From contig JAHGAU010000020.1 in the NCBI GenBank assembly GCA_019925105.1, forward strand, positions 959,501 to 1,023,500: a stretch of DNA of 64,000 nucleotides, given 5' to 3'. This document shows, piece after piece, positions 13,485-24,034 of the stretch (the first letter of the stretch is position 1; every line of letters begins with the position of its first letter). The notes below the pieces were generated by a model. The model did not search any database and was not told the DNA's origin. It saw only the letters and a list, made by a program, of their open reading frames with translations. This stretch comes from Niebla homalea (Eukaryota > Ascomycota > Lecanoromycetes > Lecanorales > Ramalinaceae). The translations under genes were made by a program, and so were the position numbers.

Positions 13485-13664
13485 TTTTTAGCCTTAACTT
13501 TACCCCGTAATCGGGCTATAAAGGGGGATACTTTAATAATAAAGTACCTTAAGATTTTAACGGCGAAATCCTTATAATTTATGTCTTAAGATAAATTAAT
13601 TAAAATACTATAAATATTAAAAATATTACGTATTTATATATATACGTAATAAAAATTAAATAAA
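13485..13664. repeat. Duplicated 180-bp segment, heavily RIP-mutated copy
   Basis: It aligns along its length with 13918-14107. Cytosines in the right copy, for example in an ACACCAAAAACACCACG stretch, are thymines here (ATATTAAAAATATTACG). Changes are mainly transitions toward A/T, with a few small indels. Confidence 0.8.
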
Positions 13665-13917
13665 TTAAAAAGTATAATTTAATTATTAATTAATTTACCG
13701 GATATATAAAATAACCACTTATTAATTAAGCGGCTTTTTAAAGGTTATATAAGGGAGCTTAAAGATTTATATAAGTTAACTTATTTAAATTTTTAAGTTT
13801 TTTTATTTTATTTTTAAGGATTTATTTAAATAATAGTTTTTATTAAAATTACTTATTTACTTATTCCTTTTATATATATAGCTTTATATAAATAGTTTTA
13901 AATTCTTAATTTATACG

Positions 13918-14107
13918 GGGGGGTTCTTAACCTTAACTTTACCCCGTAACCGGGTTATAGCGGGGGGTACTTTGACGGCGAAATACCTTAAGACTTCGAC
14001 GGCGAGGTCCCTATAACTTAGGTCCTGAGATAGGTTAATTAAAACACTATAAACACCAAAAACACCACGTATCCACATATACACGTAGCAGGGATCGAGC
14101 AAATTAG
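13918..14107. repeat. Duplicated 180-bp segment, lightly mutated copy at the edge of the AT-rich block
   Basis: Partner of 13485-13664, with the GC content largely preserved. On the minus strand it is open and is part of a 104-codon frame (13911-14225) with no recognised domain. It could be a remnant of the gag/5' part of the neighbouring Gypsy element or a separate repeat; the sequence does not decide. Confidence 0.75.
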
Positions 14108-14198
14108 CCTGGACCCAAAATCTCTCGGCTTGTTTCGAACAGCATCTTTCAGGTGTCGGTTGAAAATCGCATTCATCGCTTTCGAGATCGAATAAAGG

Positions 14199-15654
14199 AT
14201 GGCAGGCTTGTTCCAGTATACGCATCTACCGGACCGCTACACCCATATTCTGGCTCTTCTCGAATCCTCAGATGCCTTATCAGGTAACTTTGAGGAATAT
14301 CCAGACGACGAAGTCCCTCAGTTCAGCACCGTCTCTATGCCTGGGGTGATGAAGCACCCTCGGTAAAGACTGTCTGTAATGGAAGACAAATGTTCATTAC
14401 GCCTCACCTTTACGAAGGTCTCCACTCGATTGTTCAGCTAGGCTGTGCAAGTAGGTTTCTGGGTCGATGCGATCTGCCTTGACCAATCAAATGTATCCGA
14501 GAAAAGCATCCACGTTCCTAAGATGGCCACCATTTTTCGGACAGCCATTAGAGTCCTCGCTTGGCTTGGTCCTACGAGGGATGATAGCGACCTCCTCATG
14601 GACCAATCCCGAATCAATAAGGTCATCAGCGCAGCTTCAAGCATCCAAATTTCACTCTTCCCTATTCTGACCAGCCGTAATAAGTCTGTTTCAGCGAAGC
14701 TGGTTCTCCAGATTTTTGGTGGCCCATGAGGTTGTCCTCGCTCGTGAGGTCAAAATGCTATGTGGTAAGGACATGGTGTTGCTTGAATAACTTGCGACGA
14801 TGACGCGCGAGCTGATGCGTCTGGGGTATGCGACTCTTGTGGAAACACTCGTTCAGCAAGTATCCTTGCGTCCGCGCAGATCTCTGGGATGCCCGAGCTA
14901 GTGAACCAAGTTTTAATGCGCGAATGCTTCACTGACGGAAGCTTAACACCAACGGCATTATTGATAGGCATGCGCAGGAAACGGGTGAGTAAGCGCGTAG
15001 ATAGATCGTGTGTATGGGGTATTGCGCGGGCTATGCCAGGGAAGCTGATCGGAAGAGTGAGATCGAACTCTTTCCAAATCATCATATAAAAGCCCCAGGG
15101 TTTGAGGTAGATCGAATTGAGACTGTCGTTTCATTCGAAAGGGGTTTGCGCTCGGGTTGCTGGAACTTCGTCTGGAGCTCCCACGCCAAGTCTATGGTGA
15201 AGGCGAAGTAAATAGCAACGAAGTCCCCGAAGCCCGTTGGCGAACCCTGATCTTGGACCAGCACCCTAAATCGTTGGATGGCCTTGATGTGGAAACATTC
15301 CCTGATCCTTCCCAGTGATAAGGACGCCCACTTTGGTGTCAAAGATTGGTGGCGTTCTCTGTGAGACGATGAACCTGGGATGGCTGGACAGGACTTGTCC
15401 TATTCAAGTTACATGTCGCGACTCCAAATGCGAAGTTAGCGGGAATTTTCAAGACTGAAAACAATCGCATCTGTATGAGACCTTCCGGCGTCCGAACCGG
15501 CGATAGAGTGGTTGCATTATATTCCACTGCTCTTCTCTTCGTGCTGCGTGATAAGCCAGATGAGGATTACGCTCAGCTGGTTGGTGACGCCTATGTCCAT
15601 GGGTGCATGGAGCTGCAGACGATGAGGGAAGAGGGGATCGAGAAGCCAACATAG
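14199..15654 (+). pseudogene. HET-domain (heterokaryon incompatibility) protein pseudogene
   Basis: HET-domain proteins trigger programmed cell death when incompatible fungal strains fuse. Pieces in the right order but in different frames are visible. They are a YAWGDEAPSV segment (about 14337), FWVDAICLDQSNVSEK (14456 on), MATIFRTAIRVLAWLGP (14521 on) and HEVVLAREVKMLCGKDMV (about 14720). A C-terminal GDRVVALYSTALLFVLRDK...LVGDAYVHGCM segment (15500-15610) is the usual HET-protein ending. At least three frame changes and several stops, including two in tandem near 15316, separate these pieces, so no full protein can be made. The ATG at 14199 is the best remaining start. It abuts the retrotransposon block, typical for HET genes in accessory regions. 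An intron could explain one frame change but not all. Confidence 0.8.
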
Positions 15655-16022
15655 TTGATTATTGGATAGTCCACAGGCTTGAGTCGGGCAACAAGATATT
15701 GGAGATGAGTGGCAGGAACATTGCCATGTGTCTGATTCGCAGCTCTCATCGGACCTTCCCCCAAGTGACTTGGCACATAGAATAGACGGCCCTTGTACTT
15801 CTCATAACGCTCCCGCAGCATAGCTTGAGCATCAGTCCTGAATCGCTCCTTTGCTTCACTGAGTGAAACATCCTCCACGCAAGCAACAGGTGCTTTTTGT
15901 CCCTTTGGCTTCAAGGTGTAGCTGGCGCAAGCAAGAATGATCAGAGCAAGAAAGAGGGGGTGGTAGGCTGGACTCTCACACAGAAGGGGGTCGTATTCGA
16001 GCAAAACCGGTGTGAGTCCCAT
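15591..16022 (-). pseudogene. Cytochrome P450 N-terminal fragment
   Basis: From ATG 16022 the frame encodes a hydrophobic anchor (HPLFLALIILACASY), then PKGQKAPVACVED and ERFRTDAQAMLRERYEKYKG followed by RLFYVPSHLGE. This is the membrane anchor, hinge and first helices of a fungal microsomal P450. Homology stops after about 90 residues; the rest of the frame (to 15591) is unlike a P450 and antisense to the end of the HET pseudogene. No I-helix, ExxR or heme region follows. It is a truncated remnant. The C-terminal half of a similar P450 lies about 2 kb upstream on the same strand (18.1-19.0 kb), in the wrong order to form one gene. Confidence 0.65.
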
Positions 16023-16115
16023 GTCTGAATTGTGATCACAGATCACTGCAGCGGTGAAGCAACAGGCCCAGAGAACACATACAGCATCGTCATCACTGTG
16101 GGGAGATGAGTTCAA

Positions 16116-16748
16116 AATACGCCCAATACAGTGACAGCCACATGTGAGAAGGTCTCATTTTCAAGCTTGGGGTCTCGCGCACCCTGAGCAGTGACACTGG
16201 GAGACGGGCAGTGGATGCAAACGTGCAGTGGCAGAAACCCATATACTATTTGCTAAATGTGTGCGGTATCAACCTGATCTGGAATCCCGCAGCATGCTTA
16301 TGCTGTGCACGCATACATGAGGCACCGATCGTCCACCAACAACTTCTGGCCCCAATACTCAATGAGAACTCTCGAGACAGCTGCCTAATCGAGCTGCATG
16401 ATATTCTGCCTTACCGTAGTGTCCCCTTACCTACTTCAGGTCCAATCATATTGGCTTATATAATTGGAGTCTAGGCCTTATGGCCCTATGGGTGGTCTAT
16501 CTCAGACTAGCTCCTAGCTGTATCTTCGATGCGTCTCACTCATTGCGGCGAGGCATCCTTGATTCACTCATGAACCTGCATCATGTGTCATACCATCCCC
16601 CTTGCATCAGGTCGGACTTTGCATTCCGCTCCTCTTCTCATATTCTTAACCGACCTTCATTCCCAAACTCACAGCACGTCAATCGCTCACAGCATCTCGC
16701 CTCATCAGGAAAGCATCCTCAACCATCACGCCATCACTCTTCATCACC
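16116..16748. other. Gene-free stretch, promoter side of the SDR gene
   Basis: No coding feature recognised. The last 150 bases before 16749 are C/T-rich with CACA/TCATCA runs, a common fungal 5' leader composition. Confidence 0.4.
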
Positions 16749-17791
16749 ATGAACTTCAATCCAGCCACAGACATTCCCAATCTTTCCAAGAAGATCTTCC
16801 TCATCACTGGAGGTGAGCTATTTCTCTCGTCAGCTTACGTTACTTTAAGCTCTCCGACCCCTGAAGCTATCAAACTCTATTTCGATAGATCATATCAATG
16901 GTCACATAAGCTATCTGCTGCTGACTACCGCCATCCTTCGATCCAGGGACTAATGGGCTTGGCAAGCAAACAATCATCACTCTGGCGAAGCACTCACCCG
17001 AGCACATCTACTTCACCGGCCGCAATGCTAAGGCTGCCCAGGAGATCGTCAACCAGGTCAAATCCATCGCTCCGTCAGTGAATCTCACCTTCATTGAGTG
17101 CGACCAGCTCTCCCTCGCCTCCGTCCAGACGGCCGGCAAAGAGTTCCTCTCCAAGAGCACCAAGATCGATGTCCTCATATGCAACGCTGGCGTCATGGCC
17201 ACCGAAGCTGCCCTATCCAAGGACGGCTACGAAAATCAATTTGGTGTGAACCATGTCGCCCACGCCCTCTTACTCAAGCTTCTCCTCCCCACCCTCGAGA
17301 AAACAGCAGCTGCGGCCGGCGAGGCCCGCGTCCTCTTCCTCACCTCTCTCGGCTTTCTGTACCCCTTCCCTGGCGGCGTACAGTTTGACGGCGTCAAAAC
17401 GACCCAGGATTTTGGACCAGGCTCGCAGTGGGCTCGTTACGGCCAGAGCAAGCTCGCCAACGTCCAGTATCCTGCTGAGCTCGCCCGTCGTTACCCATCC
17501 ATCACCTTCCTGTCTCTACATCCTGGCACCGTCAACACCGACATCATCGGGCGCTTGAAGCCGGATGAGAAAGAGCTGGTCTACAAGGTGAATAAGGTCA
17601 TCGTGGAGCCTGAAGAGGGGGTCTACAACACGTGCTGGTGCGCTACCGCCAAGAAAGCCGAGATCAAGAATGGGGAGCTCTATCTTCCCGTTGGCCAGCT
17701 CGGAGAGCACTCTAAAGAGTCGGCAGATCAGGAGCTGCAAGGAAAGCTCTGGGCTTGGACGCAGAAGGAATTGGAAGGTTTTGCCGTCTGA
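16749..17791 (+). CDS. Short-chain dehydrogenase/reductase (SDR), 302 aa
   Basis: Two exons, 16749-16812 and 16947-17791, are joined across a GTGAGC..CAG intron. The product is an NAD(P)-dependent oxidoreductase of the classical SDR type, probably cytosolic; its substrate cannot be told from sequence. Motifs in order are the Rossmann glycine motif TGGTNGLG at residues 20-27 (split by the intron), NAGVM for the adenine pocket, FGVNHVAHALL, SLG (the catalytic serine region), and YGQSK with catalytic Tyr186 and Lys190. HPGTVNTDI follows the active site. Length and order resemble the retinol-dehydrogenase-like fungal SDRs. It is the only intact gene between two decayed P450 pieces. An old association with a secondary-metabolism cluster is possible but unproven. 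Confidence 0.88.
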
Positions 17792-18086
17792 TCCATGGAG
17801 GGTTATGGGCGCATCTTCATGAGAGAAGCATACTTGTTACTGAGAAGAGCAAAATAGCTTTGACGACCAAGATGTGAAACATTCGATGGTATAAGCATAA
17901 ATCACTCACATTACTGCCGCTCTGTGCACTCTACTACCCCCTGATCACATTCAGACTTCATCCCCTGCCACATACATATCGACATAAGACGAAGATGTCT
18001 CTCCTTACTTTCCGGATCGTTTCCTGACCGTGGCGCTTATATACCAGCACAGTTCCTTTGCCAGATATCCCCCCGCCTTTGCTCCT
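17792..18086. other. Short intergenic region
   Basis: 3' flank of the SDR gene; nothing recognised. Confidence 0.4.
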
Positions 18087-18960
18087 TTAATACCCCCTTT
18101 CCCAAACCTCCCACCAGCGCCTGCTTCTGCTTCTCCTCACTCTAAATGGTAGCTCCCCCCCCGGCGGCGATGCGCCCACCAGACAGTACCTCATGTCCGG
18201 CTTGGGCTCCCACTTGGCTGGCGTCCGCTGCTCAAAATCGTAGCTTTTGACCAGCATTGCCAGGGAGGCCAGCATCTCGTTCTTGGCAAGGAAGCGGCCG
18301 CGGGACGCATGCGCACGCTGCCGCCGAAAGGCACGAAGCCACCCGCTAGGCCGGCAAGGGACAACTCTGGCGCTGAGGAATTTGCGGGTTCAGGTGGTGA
18401 GTCTGACCGCTTGAGAGCGGCAGTGGAGACGGGAGCCTCTGCCTCATCTCGCTCCTGCTTTTCCACCTTCTCCTTCTTCCTCATGGGCCCGCTGGCCGAG
18501 TCACCAGGGCAGACCAAAGATCTCTCGGCCCAGAACTCGTCTACCAGGGTGCGGCTCCTTGGCGGCCCCCCTCGCTCCAGAGGTTCCGGTTCCGCCGGTC
18601 ACTCACGGCGGTCTGGCTGCACAGGAAGATGAGGTCGCCGGTCTTCAACAGCCAGCGGCCCAGCTTGTACTCGCACTTCTCGGGGCTGCGCATGAGCACG
18701 TTGGCGATGCTGAGGCGCAGCGGCTCCGCGAAGAGCCGACTGCAGGAGTGTAAACGAAGTGAGAGTGGGGAGGTCGAATTTTCGGGCGTCATTCTTGGAC
18801 GAGGTGTCGCTAAGCGCTGGAGCGGCGATTTCGGTACTTGCTCGGGCTAGGGGTGAGGGGGAGCGGATGGATTCAAGGATGGAGTGGATGGCTGCAGGGA
18901 CGACGTTGGCGTTCGCTCTGCTCGCTCTCCCTCCCTCGCTCTGTAAGTCACCGTTCTAGT
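18087..18960 (-). pseudogene. Cytochrome P450 C-terminal half, heme cysteine lost
   Basis: Reading the minus strand gives an I-helix-like ANANVVPAAIHSILESI (about 18915-18865), then RLSIANVLMRSP, YKLGRWLLKTGDLIFLCSQ, the heme-loop start FVPFGG, and after a frame change LAKNEMLASLAMLVKSYDF and WEPKPDMRYCLVG. This resembles fungal P450s related to the CYP7/CYP8-like clan. At the heme loop the expected Cys codon reads CGT (Arg), and one extra base shifts the frame, so the fifth ligand is missing. Further shifts occur near 18640-18570. No intact N-terminal half is found upstream on this strand. Non-functional. Confidence 0.8.
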
Positions 18961-21900
18961 GATGCCAGGGAGAGAGATGGGCGTTGTTCCAGAAAGCAGG
19001 AGCGAGAGGCCTTCTGGCATTGATGATAGGAGAGAGATTTGTGGGAGCAAACGAGATGAAGAGAATCCATACCCTCCCAAAAGTCATGCTCAAGTCCTCC
19101 GCAGCGCGGGTTTTTGTCTGTGGTGGCTTTCATTCGCAGAGCGTAGCTGTGTCTCCACCTCATATTCCTGTTGGCGAATTAGGGTTCCCCTGCGACCGCC
19201 AAGTCATGATCCTTTATGGAATGATCCACACCTCGCAAGCGTGGAGATGCCACATGGTCGTTGCAGCTAGACATGGGTCACAATGCGGATATCGCGGCGC
19301 GGAAGATCATCCTTCGTGAGGAACTCGGAGGCTGGGGAAATAGCGAGACCGAAGCGTCGCCTAGATTGTCAGATGTTTTGTCTTGTCAACAGCAATCGTC
19401 ATCCAATGCTTTTATCTAGGTTACTTATCATTTGACAGAAAATGATCCATGTCATATCAGCAGCATCCGGGGAGATTCGTGCCGGAATGCAATGCAGTGA
19501 CTCAGAGAAGGCAGCCAATAAGGTGCTATCCGAGATCCTCGCCATTGGTACTTCTCAAGGCGTGGGCTGGATTCAGCGATGTCACTGCGTAAGTCAAGGA
19601 GCCGACGGGTGAGATAGACAGCGTAGCATACTGCGTGCTGCTGGGATCGCATTGCTAAAGAACTTTTCGATGCTGTCGGTGTTTCGCAAATTATCAAGGT
19701 GGACTTCCATTCGTACGAATCCTGGCTCTCTGCCTGGTCCAAGGAATCTCGAGAGCGGATGTGGTCACCGATGAGGTGTACCTGGTAGCTCGAAACGTCT
19801 TAGTCGAATGCAGGACTGGTCAGGCTAGCCTGACGCACATCCCGAGGACACCACAACAACCAAAAAGGGCACGACGCTCATACTGATTTGGGCCTTGAAT
19901 ACTGAGCCTGTAGTCAAGGAATACCTTATACCGATCCACTGATACCGAATATCCTTTAGCTAATGCGATAAACAGATAATACGTATACCAGTCGATGCTG
20001 CCGAAGGCTTAAAAATTTCTACGGTGGCAGCTGGTTGGTCTGAGGAGAGGTGTGATTTCTTTCGTTTGCTAAGCATTGGGCTTCTTAAATAGCTATGCTA
20101 AAAATTAGCTGCAGGTGTCGTGCATGTATTAGTGCTTACTATCTTATCCGCAGCACATCAGCAGTACTCGGTGAGAAAGCAGGGGCCAAGTTGAAACAAT
20201 CCATTGTACAGGGACAGCTACAATACCTCAATTTCAGAGCAGGATCTTGGTAAATGGAATGTAGAGAGAGATTCATGGAGTCAATCATCAATCAAAGCAT
20301 CCTAATCAGAGCCCACAAAAAAAAAATGTCAGAGCGTTGGGTGCCTTCCCCACAGAGCCGCAGTAGCTTCGCAAGGAGTAATTTCTCCAAGCGTGCCGTG
20401 GCCATGCGTAACATCTCTTGGAAACAATCTGGTGTTCCATTGATTAATTGATTAATTGATTAGTTATACTCGGTAAAGGCCGGGTAGGACCAAGAGAGGT
20501 CTCTAGCGTACCTTGTTCCTCGACTAATATGAACGGATCCTTAATTAGGTTTTAACAGGTTCCGACCATTGATGATTCGGCTCAGCCAGTCCAACCTCAA
20601 TACGTAGCAATTAAGCAATCATCCCTCACACCGCGCTAGACCCCTGACTAGGTGCTTGGCCGCTTTTGAGCCCTGTCCAACGTAAGTTGCCCATGAGGCT
20701 CCACATTAGCTCGAGGCACGCTGACGGCCCTATCGTCTCTGCAGCGAATCAGTCTCGGGGAAATCGACCACGTGTACATGTAGCACTGCTGAGGGAGGAG
20801 CTCGTCATGCAAGTAATATTAAGATTTCCAACGGTTTTCCTCATGCTGTCAAAGGATGATGGTCGACCTTTCCTTGCATGTCACGTAGTACCCAAACAGG
20901 CACATCGCTTACGGTACAGGCAATCATCCCTATTGCGTCCCCGAATCTCTTCGCCTAAGTTCGTCACGATCGCTGGAACCGTGCCAGATCCAGTTCCAGT
21001 TCTTTCGACGCCTTGTTTCACTTTCCTTACCTCAATCGGTCCGAGGATCAGGTTGCTCAAAGGGCCATTCTCCTCAGCTCTGCGGCTCAAATCGCTCAGT
21101 GAGTGCCAGAGGTTTTTGGGTGAATTCAAGCGCCAGCTTTTGTCCTCTGTCAGTGGCGTCTGGAACACGCTGCCGATTGTTCCTAGCACACGCATGCAGA
21201 GTCAATCACTAGCTCCACCACCTGCCAACACGCGGCCGCAAGGTACGCAAGATGGAAGATAGGAGTATGGCCTACCGTCCGTTCGCAACAATTGCCTGAT
21301 CAATCCTGGATCCCCACTTGACAGCATTATGTTATAATAGGGAAGTCTGTTCTCCACTCAGGTACTGCACGGTGCCGTCGGCAAAGACTCGGCAACGAAC
21401 AAGTACACCCTGAGGGCACCCTGATGAAGCGCCCACCAACCTAGCAGTGTGGGACCGTCTTCAAGTGGGTTCCCCAACGCTCCAGTCTCATCACAGGCCT
21501 AGAGCAGTAAATCTCATGGATTTCATTCTTACATAGCAGCTAGTGTCACCTGTATGTGCCAGTCTGCCCCAGACCTGTCATGCGAATGATCGCATACCTT
21601 TTCTTTTTCTTGATCGCACGTTGATGCTCGGCATCTTGAGAGTAAAAACCGCTTTGCCAGATTTGCCTCAATAGGCCTCAAGCCCCGGCCCTGTCAATCT
21701 GAGGGACGTCCAAGCTGGCTTCCGGCGATGCGTCCAGAGACAACCTGATTTTAACTTTGCGGCTAGTGGGAAACGGGGCTTGTAGTTACATTCTCGATCG
21801 AGTGATATCTCGAATGCGACACTGCACTGGCCATGTTCACGCCGAACATCCTGCAGTAGAGACCTTACAGTATAGCCAATACGCATCTCTCGTCCTACAC

Positions 21901-22142
21901 CTTCCTCTCTTAGCTGTATTGATGCGCAACGGAACCCCTGCCCATGGTCGTTCTCGGTATAGGCCCCTAGGTTGGCCGCTGAATGACTATATAAGATAGC
22001 CGAACATGTCCCTCCTTCAAGAAGCGTCTATTACTCCGAACATCACGAAAAGCCTGCTGTACTCTACTCACATCATTTTTCACATCATTCAAGACTCGTC
22101 TGCCTAGTCCTCAACATCGTTTTTCTACAACAGCTGCCCAAA
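18961..22142. other. Long non-coding or decayed stretch
   Basis: Only short unrelated frames occur. A 198-codon frame at 20666-21262 has no recognisable domain and an equally open antisense partner, so I do not call it. At 20440-20462 there is an 8-bp tandem repeat (TTGATTAA, nearly three copies) that resembles the tail of an antisense LINE fragment. Confidence 0.4.
21988..21995 (+). promoter_or_regulatory. TATA box of the 74-aa gene
   Basis: TATATAAG lies 155 bp upstream of the ATG at 22143 and is followed by a C/T- and CATCA-rich leader typical of highly expressed fungal genes. Confidence 0.5.
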
Positions 22143-22476
22143 ATGCCGTAAGTCTTTTGTTGCAATACCGAGGTAATAATTCTTTAACCACGCAAGATAG
22201 TGATCAGAATTCCAAGAAGCTTACCGTCTCCAACATTACTGCTCATGATACCAGCCATACGTGTGCCAAGGAGAAGGAGATGATGCGTGGCTTCGGGAAT
22301 GAACATGACGCCCATCGCCACTGGCTCGTCACCGGCAACCAGAGTGCGAAGAACCGCGGACCTAAGTACAACCAGACGGACATGGGAAGCAAGAAGCAAG
22401 GTAAGTTCTCTCCCTCACTGTAGAACTCGGAGGACATAAGTTAACATAATGTACAGACGGACGAAGCAAGATGTGA
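22143..22476 (+). CDS. Small hydrophilic protein, 74 aa, with a 5-nt first coding exon
   Basis: Not recognised. The proposed exons are 22143-22147 (ATGCC), 22201-22400 and 22457-22476, total 225 nt. Introns of 53 and 56 bp begin GTAAGT and carry TTAAC-type branch sites. The predicted protein begins MPDQNSKKLTVSNITAHD, continues with CAKEKEMMRGFGNEHDAHR and GNQSAKNRGPKYNQTDM, and ends KKQDGRSKM. It is rich in Lys, Asn, Asp and His, with one Cys, and has no signal peptide or membrane segment. It is probably a small soluble, partly disordered protein. Two well-formed introns, a TATA box and a clean leader argue that it is real. If the second intron is retained, the frame ends after GKFSPSL. Confidence 0.55.
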
Positions 22477-24034
22477 TCCATAGCAGACCAGGAGGACATA
22501 GGGGCAGAGCAATGAGGAGCACAATAAGAGACATGAGGGCATAGATAGGCTCTGGCCTTCCAAGACACAACAGACCTGAGAGCTCGGGCGATATGCCTTT
22601 GCAGCAGATGAAGAATTCCACTTCGCACCAAACCACTTACCATCTCGCTCCTACCTGCAGTCTCATATCATCTCAGATGACACTTTCTTTACTATGACAC
22701 CTCCCAGAGCGTGCATTCTAATCCCATGTCATCGTCCTCTAAACTTTGCTCAGTGGTATAATTGCCAGCCGTCGGAGGCCAAACATAGTGCGCTCAATAC
22801 TTATAGCAGTATCTCAGGTCGCAAAGTCGTCGTCGCAAATATTGCACGCTGCTGACGGACAACTGCAGTCCATGGACAGATACGTCTTCTGATGGTACTA
22901 CGCCACCCATAGGTTGGGGAGGAGATACACGTCAACCCCTCTTGTCTGCATGTACGCCGTCGAACCGTCGACGAGTATAACGAGTAGTTCTCGAAGTAGA
23001 TCTCAGCATATGGAGGGAATTCTCCAACTTGTTGAAGCATGAAGACCTATAAGTGGAGTATCCGATAATAGCAACAACAAGCGATGTCCGACGCAGTCAT
23101 TGGGTAGAACAAGCGCCGAGGACTGCCTCAAGACCTGCACCCTTACCCTCACCCTCTTCGCCCTTCAGCATGAGGCCACGCCTCAAACCTGCATGATGCA
23201 ATTTTCACAGTCGAAAACGAATGACAAGACTCCAAGTATGTGTGTTGAGGAGGATGGTATGAAGTTGGCACCAATACATACATCACAAGAGCTCAACCGT
23301 ACCCGGGTGAGGATGTTGCATGTCAGTGAGGGACACTCTCTCCCATGAGACACCGCAGTCTCTGAGGGTGAAAATTTTGGTAGCCCCCAAAGCCCCCTGG
23401 AGTCAGCCCGTAGGCGACCTTGAAGGCGACCTTGAACGCCGGCCCAAATGCCTGGGGCCCAAGGGCAAGCCCGACGCCTCCCTAAGCCCTAAGGCCGCCC
23501 CGAAAGCCACCATGACGGTTACCATGCGTAAGGAGTCAAATAATTCCATGCGCAAAAGTGTCGGGGTAGGGGCTCAGTGTAAGACGGTGGTGAGGAGTGA
23601 GCCAAACCATGGAAAAGACGCGGTCTTGGCGAGCGTGATTTCATGGGAAACCGCGGTTGAACATACTGTAGGACGAAGTGTGCGGATGAACCTACGCTAC
23701 CTACGCTGACATGCAACATGTATTCACACAAATTTTTTCTCGTTTTGACGAACAGTCGCAGAGACGAAAGCGTAAGTTGGTGAAGCAGTACTGTACTGTC
23801 CCATCAAGTCAAGTTATGGACTTCGGAGAATCATCTATAGTACGTTGCTCTAACAGGTATTAACGTGCTCGGCCGCGCCGTCTGGCCCCATACACAATAC
23901 ACAAAATCCAATCGCCTCGATCGATGCCCGCTATACACCCTGCTCCGACACCTTCTCTCTCTCCCTGCTCACCTCTGCCTTCCTGCTTAACCCCCCCCCA
24001 GTTCTCCCTTTCGTCCCTCCCCCATCAGCCTCAC
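22477..24034. other. Gene-free stretch between the small gene and the phospholipase D gene
   Basis: Short frames only. A 129-codon frame at 23320-23709 is low-complexity and unrecognised. The region right of 23900 is 3' flank of the phospholipase D gene. Confidence 0.4.

Larger units (their letters stand above)
1..13910. repeat. AT-rich, RIP-degraded retrotransposon block
   Basis: The whole stretch is extremely AT-rich and TpA-rich, has almost no open reading frames, and changes abruptly to normal gene-like composition at about 13.9-14.1 kb. Where element coding sequence can still be read (Copia integrase, LINE linker and RT start, Gypsy integrase), stops sit where the family has glutamine codons, as expected from C-to-T change of CAA/CAG. 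That is the signature of repeat-induced point mutation in ascomycetes. Subregions 3.6-4.8 kb and 10.63-12.88 kb have the same composition, but I could not assign them to an element. Confidence 0.9.

Noticed and set aside
20666..21262. 198-codon plus-strand frame
   Set aside because: No recognisable motif, biased Ser/Pro/Arg composition and an equally open antisense frame (20881-21195); no splice or promoter support.
23320..23709. 129-codon plus-strand frame
   Set aside because: Low-complexity Lys/Pro sequence from short internal repeats; no family resemblance.
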